5,491 bases of DNA, from positions 1 through 5,491 of the forward strand of contig CAYLPI010000226.1 of assembly GCA_964385505.1 (NCBI GenBank), given 5' to 3'. Both the position numbers and the translations under genes were made by a program. This stretch comes from CAITSH01 sp964385505 (GTDB taxonomy: Bacteria; Pseudomonadota; Gammaproteobacteria; Burkholderiales; SG8-39). Positions 1 through 5,220 of this stretch are shown here, piece after piece. Below the pieces are notes generated by a model. The model did no database searches. It saw nothing but the letters and a program-made list of their open reading frames with translations, and was not told the DNA's origin. The stretch's first letter is position 1; every line of letters begins with the position of its first letter.

Positions 1-801
1 GCCTTTACCGGCGGCACCACCACCGGCCGCCGCATCGCCCACATTGCCGCCGACAAGCTGATGCCGGTGTCGCTGGAACTGGGCGGCAAGTCGCCGACCG
101 TGGTGTTTGATGACGCCGATATCGACCACGCCGTCGCCGGCGTGCTGTTCGGCATTTTCAGTTCGTCCGGCGAGTCGTGCATCGCCGGATCGCGGCTGTT
201 CGTGCAGCGCGGACTCTACGCCGAGTTCATGCGGCGCCTGGTTGCCGGCGCACAGGCCTTGCGCGTCGGCGACCCCGGCGATGAGCGCACGCAAATGGGC
301 CCTCTTATCACCGAGCAGCATCGCAACACCATAGAGGGCTTCGTGCAACTGGGTCTGGATGAGGGCGGCCGGCTTCTTGCCGGCGGCAAGCGGCCGGACG
401 GCGCCCTGTATGCGCGCGGCAGTTATTACCTGCCGACCATTCTGGAGGGTCTTGCCAACAGCGCGCGCATTTGCCAGGAGGAGATTTTCGGGCCGGTGCT
501 GGTGGCCCTGCCCTTTGACAGCGAGGACGATTTGATCGCGCAGGCCAACGACAGCGTGTTCGGCCTTGCCGCCGGACTGTGGACACGCGACTACAAGCGC
601 GCCTGGCGCGTGGCGCGGCGCCTCGACACCGGCACGGTCTGGATCAACACCTACAAATTGTTTTCGGTATCGACGCCCTTCGGCGGCACACGTGACAGCG
701 GCCTCGGGCGCGAAAAGGGCCGCCTCGGCCTGCTCGAATACACGGCGCAAAAAAGCCTTTACTGGGGCTTGAACGACAAACCCCTTCCCTGGGCAACTTG
801 A
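1..801 (+). CDS. Aldehyde dehydrogenase (NAD(P)+), 5'-truncated by window edge
   Basis: The reading frame is open from base 1, so this is the C-terminal 266 residues of a protein that is usually about 480-500 long; roughly the first 220 residues lie outside the window. It belongs to the ALDH superfamily, cytosolic enzymes that oxidise aldehydes to carboxylic acids with NAD(P)+. Visible motifs, in window residue numbers, are the cofactor-binding turn FTGGTTTG (2-9), the general-base Glu26 in LELGGKSP, and the nucleophile Cys60 in SSSGESC. Glu26 and Cys60 are 34 residues apart, as in canonical ALDH (E268/C302). The EEIFGPV motif and a C-terminal region containing TPFGGTRDSGLGRE are also present. 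The fold therefore looks catalytically intact. The extradiol dioxygenase gene begins 13 bases after the TGA stop, suggesting one operon and a role in oxidising a semialdehyde or aldehyde from aromatic catabolism. That role is inferred from context only; the substrate class cannot be told from these residues. The ATG at 61 is internal (LM-PVSLELGG) and is not the start. Confidence 0.95.
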   Translation, partial: AFTGGTTTGRRIAHIAADKLMPVSLELGGKSPTVVFDDADIDHAVAGVLFGIFSSSGESCIAGSRLFVQRGLYAEFMRRLVAGAQALRVGDPGDERTQMGPLITEQHRNTIEGFVQLGLDEGGRLLAGGKRPDGALYARGSYYLPTILEGLANSARICQEEIFGPVLVALPFDSEDDLIAQANDSVFGLAAGLWTRDYKRAWRVARRLDTGTVWINTYKLFSVSTPFGGTRDSGLGREKGRLGLLEYTAQKSLYWGLNDKPLPWAT

Positions 802-814
802 AAGCGATGACAAC

Positions 815-1789
815 ATGAGCATTCTTGGCATAGACCAGATCACCTACGGCGTTGAAGATCCCGCCGCCTGCCGCCAGTTTTTTCTCGACTGGGGGCTCAA
901 GCTGCTGCGCGAAGACGCGGACCGGCTGGAGTTCGAGTGCCTCAACGGCTGCGGCGTCATTGTCGCGCGCAGCGATGACGCTTCGCTGCCGCCGGCGATG
1001 GAAAGCGGGCCGACGGTGCGCGAAGTGGTGTGGGGCGTGGACAATGCCGCGGACCTTAAGGCCTTTGCCCGCACACTTGCCGGCGCGCCCGGCTTTTTCG
1101 AGCGCGGGGGCGAAACCGGCGCCATCGACCCCAACGGCCTGGCACTACGCCTGCGCGTGACGCAAAAACGCAGCCTCGACATCAGCGGCGTGCCGATGAA
1201 CACCTGGGGCAATGCGCAGCGCATCGACACGCGCAGCCGCGTCTACGAGCGCGCCGAACCGGTCGAGGTCGGGCATGTGGTGTTTTTCACCGCCGCGCTC
1301 GCCGATGTGGAGACGTTTTACACACAACGCCTCGGCTTTGCCGTCTCCGACCGATACCCGGGCCGCGGCCTGTTCCTGCGCTGCGCCCCGCACGGCGGCC
1401 ACCACGACATTTTCTTTTTGCAGTTGCCGACGGGCAAGCGTGGCATCAACCATGTCGCCTTCGCGGTGCGCGACATCCACGAGGTGTTCGGCGGCGGCCT
1501 GCATTTTTCAAAATGCGGCTGGGAAACCGACCTCGGACCGGGCAGGCATCCGATTTCCTCGGCCTACTTCTGGTATTTCAAGAGCCCTGGTGGCGGCCTC
1601 GTCGAGTACTACACCGACGAGGACATGCTGACGCCGGCGTGGACGCCGCGCGAATTCGAATCACGGCCGGAGAATTTTGCCGAGTGGGCCATCCTCGGCG
1701 GCATAGACGGTGTCAGCCGGCGGCAAAAGCAGGGGCCGGCGCCCAATGCCGTGACGCAATCCGGGCTGGCGGCGCGCAAACCCGACTGA
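815..1789 (+). CDS. Two-domain VOC / type I extradiol (catechol 2,3-dioxygenase-like) dioxygenase
   Basis: A complete 324-residue cytosolic protein with two vicinal-oxygen-chelate modules: an N-terminal one (about 5-117) without metal ligands and a C-terminal one (about 149-270) carrying the active site. Candidate Fe(II) ligands are His154 (VGHVVFF), His213 (INHVAFAV) and Glu264 (GLVEYYTD). His196/His197 (GGHHDIFF), His245 and Tyr254 sit where the catalytic and second-sphere residues fall in catechol 2,3-dioxygenases; His245 and Tyr254 are 19 and 10 residues before the Glu, the same offsets as in XylE and BphC. This supports a real ring-cleaving dioxygenase rather than a glyoxalase-like remnant. 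Residues 271-324 are a Trp/Pro- and Ala-rich tail beyond the usual domain end. The ATG lies 13 bases after the aldehyde dehydrogenase stop. No good Shine-Dalgarno precedes it (only GAAAGCGAT), so translation probably depends on coupling. The natural catechol or hydroxylated substrate is unknown, and a non-oxygenase VOC activity is the main alternative. Confidence 0.9.
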   Translation: MSILGIDQITYGVEDPAACRQFFLDWGLKLLREDADRLEFECLNGCGVIVARSDDASLPPAMESGPTVREVVWGVDNAADLKAFARTLAGAPGFFERGGETGAIDPNGLALRLRVTQKRSLDISGVPMNTWGNAQRIDTRSRVYERAEPVEVGHVVFFTAALADVETFYTQRLGFAVSDRYPGRGLFLRCAPHGGHHDIFFLQLPTGKRGINHVAFAVRDIHEVFGGGLHFSKCGWETDLGPGRHPISSAYFWYFKSPGGGLVEYYTDEDMLTPAWTPREFESRPENFAEWAILGGIDGVSRRQKQGPAPNAVTQSGLAARKPD

Positions 1790-1802
1790 ACACCGCCTGC
1801 CC

Positions 1803-2612
1803 TTACTTGGGCGCGCGCAGGAAACTGATATCGCCGTAGTAAGCGTGCGCGGTGGATTCGGTGTTGTCGGTGTCGGTCATGATGCCGACCGAGAGAATGG
1901 GCCCGGGATCCTCGCCGAACGCCCGGCGGTAGTCCTCGAGGAGGTTGCGTGTTTCCTCATGCCAGTGGCCGACTTTGTCGCGGCCGCTTTGCACCACGAT
2001 CATCTTGATGCGCCCGGTGTGGCTGCTGGTGATCACCGATTCGGGCGGCAGGCGGTTGCCCCAGATATACATCAGTGTCGCGTAAGGCAGTTCCTGTCCG
2101 GTGAAAGCCTTGATTTGCGAGGCGAACATACGGTCGTCGAAAGAGAATTTCGCCTTGTCGCCGGTAAAGGACACCACCACCCGCGCCGGAGCGTCCTCGA
2201 ACTGGCGCTTGCTGTTGTCGGCATTGGCGATCATTCCGGTGACCTTCCAGTGCCAGTGCATCAGCGGAAAGCGCAAGGGGTCGATGCGCACGTCGTGCAC
2301 CAGGCCGGATGCCGACGAATCGGCGCTGGCGCGGATGACGGTGCGCCCGTCATCGCTCACCATGTGATACGAAGTGGGTTTCTTGAAGCGGGAAAAAGTC
2401 CACAAGCGCCAGCCGCCGGGCAGTTCCTCGCCCGGTTTGCCCTTGGAAAAATGCGTCACCTCGGGCAGTGCAATGCGCTCTGGTTCGGGCGGCGACAGCG
2501 CGCACCCGCCCAGCATGACAGACAGGCCGCACAGGCCGGAAAGGCATAGCGCCGCCGCGCGCCCTCCCCCTGTTGCCCCTGAACCCCCATTACCAAAAAG
2601 CCTGAAAGCCAT
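1803..2612 (-). CDS. DUF3047 family lipoprotein
   Basis: A 269-residue protein recognised as DUF3047, a proteobacterial family of unknown function. Recognition rests on the WRLWTFSRFKKPT segment near residues 68-80, the HWHWKV segment near 118, the LPYATLMYIW segment, the RIKMIVVQSG segment, and the closing TDTDNT followed by AYYGDISF. The N terminus has a loose basic/Gly-rich region (1-18), a hydrophobic stretch (19-34) and a lipobox MLGGC, so Cys37 is the likely lipidated residue and the mature protein probably sits on the periplasmic face of a membrane. Residue +2 after Cys37 is Ala, which does not suggest inner-membrane retention. The start is the ATG whose complement is at 2610-2612; it is the only ATG giving a full signal peptide, although no clear Shine-Dalgarno precedes it. 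The gene converges on the dioxygenase gene, with 13 bases between the stops and no visible terminator. It is probably a single-gene unit transcribed from the AT-rich region to its right. Confidence 0.88.
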   Translation of the reverse strand: MAFRLFGNGGSGATGGGRAAALCLSGLCGLSVMLGGCALSPPEPERIALPEVTHFSKGKPGEELPGGWRLWTFSRFKKPTSYHMVSDDGRTVIRASADSSASGLVHDVRIDPLRFPLMHWHWKVTGMIANADNSKRQFEDAPARVVVSFTGDKAKFSFDDRMFASQIKAFTGQELPYATLMYIWGNRLPPESVITSSHTGRIKMIVVQSGRDKVGHWHEETRNLLEDYRRAFGEDPGPILSVGIMTDTDNTESTAHAYYGDISFLRAPK

Positions 2613-2790
2613 TTTATTGTCGTTTTGAACCCGATCCGGAGGTGGCGATTTTAACCGCTCGGGTCCTTCCGCGCTCGGAATTGAATGTCATCATTATGTT
2701 TTTAAATGATTTTCTGCGGACTTATGGGGTGCGCGGGGCATCCGGCGTCCGCCATGGTCAGCGCCATCGCAGCAGCGAAGGAGTAAAATC
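2613..2790. promoter_or_regulatory. Divergent intergenic region with candidate promoter and inverted repeat
   Basis: These 178 bases separate the divergent lipoprotein gene and the DUF6806-like gene, and must hold start signals for both. The middle (about 2680-2715) is clearly AT-richer than its surroundings. On the + strand TTGAAT (2681-2686) could be a -35 element with TTAAAT (2702-2707) as -10, but the 15-base spacing is short. ATCATT (2690-2695) and AATGAT (2705-2710) form a perfect 6-bp inverted repeat with a 9-base spacer over the same spot, and TTCCG/CGGAA (2667-2680) forms a smaller one. No convincing promoter for the - strand gene was found. The elements are read by eye, so the region is more certain than the individual boxes. 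Confidence 0.35.
2777..2783 (+). promoter_or_regulatory. Ribosome binding site for the ATG at 2791
   Basis: GAAGGAG lies 7 bases before the ATG at 2791 and is a near-perfect Shine-Dalgarno. It favours the longer form of the following gene, although the conserved part of that protein starts only 27 residues later. Confidence 0.6.
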
Positions 2791-3414
2791 ATGCCTCCAT
2801 GCAACAGCATTCACCGCATCTCAGGCTCCGCGCTTTGCCGGGCCGGCCGGCGGTACCGCGAAGGAATCAAATTGAGGATAGAAGTCCACGTGCACGGCGA
2901 TGTGCCGCTGCGGGCCGGCGTTACCGCCGCCCAGGTCGAGACGGCGCTGCGCCCCTTGCTGGAGTACATCGACGAGGACAGCCTCGCCGACGTGCGCAGT
3001 GTCTATGAAGACGAGCCGGGCATTCTGTACGAAGCGCGCGAGCACCTGCTGCGCATTTGCTGGTCCGGTGATGTCGGGCGCAAGTTCGGTGAAAAAGTCC
3101 AGGCCGCGCTGGCCGAACTCGCACCCTATACCGAGCGCGCCGCCGGCGTGTCGGTGAGTTTCTACCACGACGACGGCCAGGACGAGTTCAGCATGCTGTT
3201 CGTCGGCCCGACGGCCGAATCGATCCACGAGGCCGAGCGCCTCTACCTCGTCGAGGAAATGTCGCGCCTGCTCGGGCGCCATTTCACCGAGGCGGAAATC
3301 GGCGAGGTCGTGACGCTGGTAAACCAGTTGTTCACGCGCACGCGCAGCACCGGCACCTCGAGCGTGAGCTCGAGCTCGGGCCTGTCGGCGAGCGCGCGCA
3401 AACGCCTGCACTAG
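2791..3414 (+). CDS. Small acidic protein of unknown function (DUF6806-like)
   Basis: A 207-residue protein from the ATG at 2791, or 180 residues from an in-frame TTG at 2872. I recognise the body (RIEVHVHGD, then a region rich in Asp/Glu with DEPGILYEARE, ICWSGDVGRKF, SFYHDDGQDEF and the SIHEAERL stretch) as resembling the betaproteobacterial DUF6806 family; this is from memory and the family number is uncertain. No catalytic motif, signal peptide or membrane segment is visible, so it is probably cytosolic. The first 27 residues are Cys/Arg-rich and unlike the rest. The last 25 or so are a Ser/Thr/Arg low-complexity tail ending ARKRLH. Both starts have a Shine-Dalgarno: GAAGGAG 7 bases before the ATG, and GAAGGA (2860-2865) 6 bases before the TTG. 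The ATG is reported because its site is stronger, but family alignment would favour the TTG. The gene appears monocistronic; the next gene is convergent. The function is unknown. Confidence 0.82.
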   Translation: MPPCNSIHRISGSALCRAGRRYREGIKLRIEVHVHGDVPLRAGVTAAQVETALRPLLEYIDEDSLADVRSVYEDEPGILYEAREHLLRICWSGDVGRKFGEKVQAALAELAPYTERAAGVSVSFYHDDGQDEFSMLFVGPTAESIHEAERLYLVEEMSRLLGRHFTEAEIGEVVTLVNQLFTRTRSTGTSSVSSSSGLSASARKRLH

Positions 3415-3452
3415 CAAGCTCGCGCGAACGGGCTGGACCGCCGCGCCATACT

Positions 3453-3469
3453 GGACGGGACGGGACGGG
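3453..3469. repeat. Short tandem repeat GGACG x3
   Basis: Three perfect copies of GGACG followed by GG lie in the non-coding gap after the DUF6806-like gene. It is a small simple repeat with no evident function. The gap 3415-3587 otherwise holds only the hairpin at 3493-3513 and an 8-base near-direct repeat ATCCGGTC/ATCCGGTA around 3546-3561. Confidence 0.5.
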
Positions 3470-3492
3470 CAGTTCTCCCGGACTTGCGCCGG

Positions 3493-3513
3493 GGTGGGCG
3501 GCTTCGGCCCACC
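3493..3513. terminator. GC-rich hairpin between convergent genes (possible bidirectional terminator or REP-like element)
   Basis: GGTGGGC (3493-3499) pairs perfectly with GCCCACC (3507-3513) around a 7-base loop containing TTCG. It sits between the stop of the + strand gene (3414) and the stop of the - strand regulator gene (3588), where a two-way terminator is expected. No run of T follows on either strand, so it is not a textbook intrinsic terminator. A REP-like dispersed hairpin is the main alternative, given the GTAGCAGCGC flank. Confidence 0.4.
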
Positions 3514-3587
3514 TGTAGCAGCGCGCCTGGCAAGGATGTCCAGCGGATCCGGTCATCCGGTATCGACTCCTGCCTCTGCGAACAGGG

Positions 3588-4472
3588 TCAGCGGCCGGCA
3601 GGAAGCAATCGCTGAACCAAAGGATGCAGCACCTTCTTTTCAGTACCGATGGCGAAAAAAGTTTCCTCGATACCTGCGCAGGAACCCAGGCGTTTTACCC
3701 CGTAACGCGCCACCAAATCGTCATGAACAACCTCTGCCGCCGGGAAAACCCCCAGACCACTCGCGCCGAAGGTCTTGAGCAACGCGCTGTCTTCGAACTC
3801 CCCCACAACGCGCGGCTTGATTTCCATTCGATCAAACCATTGCTCGATCCGGCCGCGCACCATGGCGTGAGTCGTGGGCAAGAGCACCGGAACGCTTTGC
3901 AGTGACCGGGGAAATCCCCGGCGGGCGGCCGCATGCAGATTGGGCGTTCCATACCAGGCGATCGACGATGTACCCAGTGCGTGGCTGTACACCTTGAGGT
4001 TGGGGTTGGGCGGAGCCGGGCGATCGGCCAGCACGACGTCAAAGCGGTGCAGCGCAAGGTCCCCGAGCAAGTCGGCGAATTCCCCCTCATGACACAGCAG
4101 GCGCAAGTTCGGCTCTTGCAGTACCGGCTCGAGCAGACGCCGCACCACCAGCTTGGGCAGTCCATCCGAAATGCCGACAGCAAGCCGCACGCCAGGCAAA
4201 CTGGCCGTATCCCGAACAATTGAAGGCAATTGTTCGCCCAACTGGAAAATCTGGTCGGCTTGCCGCATCGCGGCTGCACCCGCTTCGGTCAGCACCAGCC
4301 CCCGGCCGGCCGGCTTGAGCAGGGCGTGACCGAGCGAACGCTCCAGTTCGTGCACTTGCGCGCTCACCGTCTGCACCGCCATGTCGAGCCGTTCGGCCGC
4401 GCGTGAGACGCCACCTTCCTTGGCGACAACCCAGAAGTAATAAAGATGCCGGTAGCTGAACGGTGGATTCAT
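3588..4472 (-). CDS. nhaR: LysR-family transcriptional regulator, NhaR subgroup
   Basis: A complete 294-residue LysR-type regulator. The N-terminal winged helix-turn-helix (about 6-65) includes HLYYFWVVAKEG, AAERLDMAVQTVSAQV and the GRGLVLTEAG turn. The opening closely matches my memory of Escherichia coli NhaR (HLYYFWHVYKEG, GRGLEPSELG), and so do the GEFEDSALLKTFGA segment near 220 and the HPLVQR segment near the end. E. coli NhaR is 301 residues and responds to Na+ and pH. The effector-binding domain spans about 92-290. The start is the ATG whose complement is at 4470-4472, fixed by the NhaR-like N terminus. AAAGGA lies only 2-3 bases before it, an unusually short spacing. Unlike in enterobacteria, no nhaA antiporter gene is adjacent; the divergent neighbour is an HPF-like gene. 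Autoregulation and control of that operon from the shared promoter are inferred. The symbol marks the subgroup and is not proof of sodium sensing. Confidence 0.88.
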   Translation of the reverse strand: MNPPFSYRHLYYFWVVAKEGGVSRAAERLDMAVQTVSAQVHELERSLGHALLKPAGRGLVLTEAGAAAMRQADQIFQLGEQLPSIVRDTASLPGVRLAVGISDGLPKLVVRRLLEPVLQEPNLRLLCHEGEFADLLGDLALHRFDVVLADRPAPPNPNLKVYSHALGTSSIAWYGTPNLHAAARRGFPRSLQSVPVLLPTTHAMVRGRIEQWFDRMEIKPRVVGEFEDSALLKTFGASGLGVFPAAEVVHDDLVARYGVKRLGSCAGIEETFFAIGTEKKVLHPLVQRLLPAGR

Positions 4473-4571
4473 ATTCCTTTTTTTACGAATATTAACTCTC
4501 TAATTATCTACTTTTTTCGAATTATTCGATGCCCTACGATACCTTTACTTTCAACCCCAAGGAGAAACTCC
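4473..4571. promoter_or_regulatory. AT-rich divergent promoter between the LysR-type gene and the HPF-like operon
   Basis: This 99-base region is strikingly AT-rich (especially 4471-4530) between GC-rich genes. For the regulator, GATAAT on the - strand (complement of 4503-4508) is a 5/6 match to a -10 box, without a good -35. For the HPF-like operon, TACGAT (4535-4540) is a possible -10. ATATTC (4471-4476) and GAATAT (4487-4492) form a perfect 6-bp inverted repeat reaching the regulator's start codon. T-tracts at 4478-4484 and 4512-4517 are about three helical turns apart and may bend the DNA. Confidence 0.55.
4517..4529. promoter_or_regulatory. Candidate LysR-box operator (perfect palindrome, T-N11-A)
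   Basis: TCGAATTATTCGA is a perfect inverted repeat with 6-bp arms and a single central T. It has exactly the T-N11-A form of LysR-family binding sites and lies between the divergent regulator and HPF-like genes. It would overlap the -35 area of the suggested GATAAT promoter of the regulator, which fits autorepression. The binding protein is inferred from position only. Confidence 0.5.
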
Positions 4572-4931
4572 ATGGAAGTGATCTTTGAATCGCGCGCAAA
4601 AGATGGCCTTGAACTGCGTGAACTGGCGGTGCGCCGCGTGCACTTTGTAATGCGACGCCTGGCCTGGATGGTCCCATACGCCAGGGTGCACATGTCGGAT
4701 GTCAACGGCCCGCGCGGCGGCCTCGACAAGCGTTGCCTGGTGGAACTGGAAACCGCCAGCACCGGTACGGTAGTCATCAGTTCGACCGCGCGTGACTGGC
4801 GTTCTGCCCTCGATGCGGCACTGGCGCGTTCGGCCCGGGTTCTGAAGCGTACCCTGCAACGCGGGGGTGATAAAGCCCGGTCCACAAAACGCGACGTGAA
4901 CGTTGCCGCAGAGGCGGGGGAGAGCGCATGA
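4572..4931 (+). CDS. HPF/RaiA-like (S30AE family) ribosome-associated protein
   Basis: A 119-residue protein resembling the S30AE fold of hibernation promoting factor and RaiA, which bind the small ribosomal subunit and block or pair ribosomes during stress or stationary phase. The pattern fits beta-alpha-beta-beta-beta-alpha: strand near 2-8 (EVIFESR), helix about 13-31 (with basic RRVHFVMRRL), strands near 36-43, 55-61 and 65-71, the loop SDVNGPRGGLDKRC (42-55), and helix about 75-96. A basic, disordered-looking tail follows (92-107). It lacks the long C-terminal dimerisation domain of long HPF, so it is a short form. The start is the ATG at 4572, with AAGGAG (4559-4564) 7 bases upstream; an upstream ATG at 4446 in the same frame would lie inside the regulator gene and run through the AT-rich promoter, and is rejected. 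Its stop overlaps the next gene's start by ATGA, so the two are translationally coupled. A ribosomal role is inferred from the family. Confidence 0.85.
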   Translation: MEVIFESRAKDGLELRELAVRRVHFVMRRLAWMVPYARVHMSDVNGPRGGLDKRCLVELETASTGTVVISSTARDWRSALDAALARSARVLKRTLQRGGDKARSTKRDVNVAAEAGESA

Positions 4932-5182
4932 AATGCCCGACCTGTTTCAATGTTGCATTGATCATCAGCGACCGCCAGGGCGTCGAGATCGACCACTGCC
5001 CCGAATGCCGCGGCGTGTGGCTCGATCGCGGTGAACTGGACAAACTGATCGACCGTGCAAGCGCACCGTACGTCGGCGAACGTGACCGCGATCGGCCGCA
5101 ACATCGCGATTCCGAATACCGCGGGCCGTCGGATCGGGAACCTCAGCGCAGGAAGTCCTGGCTCAGCGACATCTTCGACTGA
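4928..5182 (+). CDS. Small TFIIB-type zinc-ribbon protein
   Basis: An 84-residue protein of the zf-TFIIB type (PF13453, by recognition). Cys3 and Cys6 (CPTC) with Cys24 and Cys27 (CPEC) form a four-cysteine zinc site, followed by the typical RGVWLDRGELDKLI segment (28-41). Residues about 46-76 are a disordered, Arg/Asp/Glu-rich linker, and the protein ends in the aromatic/acidic peptide KSWLSDIFD. It has no signal peptide or membrane segment. The ATG overlaps the HPF-like stop (ATGA at 4928-4931), and GGGGGAG (4916-4922) lies 5 bases upstream, so it is the second gene of the operon. The role is unknown: zinc-ribbon folds bind nucleic acids or proteins, and coupling with an HPF-like gene hints at a ribosome or RNA-related function, but this is inference only. 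Confidence 0.88.
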   Translation: MKCPTCFNVALIISDRQGVEIDHCPECRGVWLDRGELDKLIDRASAPYVGERDRDRPQHRDSEYRGPSDREPQRRKSWLSDIFD

Positions 5183-5209
5183 TCATTTGGTGTTCCCGCG
5201 AGCGCAATC

Positions 5210-5220
5210 AGCGATTCGCT
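5210..5220. repeat. Short palindrome at the convergent gene ends
   Basis: AGCGATTCGCT has perfect 5-bp arms around one T and overlaps the stop of the - strand urate oxidase-type gene. It lies in the 36-base gap between convergent stops. No T run follows, so it is a weak terminator candidate at best and could be chance. Confidence 0.25.

Noticed and set aside
807..818. Tiny frame ATG-ACA-ACA-TGA overlapping the dioxygenase start
   Set aside because: Only three codons with no Shine-Dalgarno; could matter for coupling but is easily chance.
1790..1802. Terminator between the convergent dioxygenase and lipoprotein genes
   Set aside because: Only 13 bases, with no hairpin or T run.
1845..2549. 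Long open frame on the + strand (234 codons)
   Set aside because: It is antisense to the DUF3047 lipoprotein gene, which has a signal peptide and family motifs; the frame gives a His/Gly/Ala-rich composition typical of GC-rich shadow frames.
2821..3417. Long open frame on the - strand (198 codons)
   Set aside because: Antisense to the DUF6806-like gene, Ala/Arg-rich shadow with no recognisable domain, while the + strand gene has two good ribosome binding sites.
4446..4571. Upstream ATG at 4446 that would extend the HPF-like protein by 42 residues
   Set aside because: It lies inside the start of the divergent regulator, runs through the AT-rich promoter and has no Shine-Dalgarno; the ATG at 4572 has AAGGAG at ideal spacing and fits the S30AE fold.
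4508..5104. Long open frame on the - strand (198 codons)
   Set aside because: Antisense to both the HPF-like and zinc-ribbon genes and starts within the zinc-ribbon gene; composition is shadow-like.
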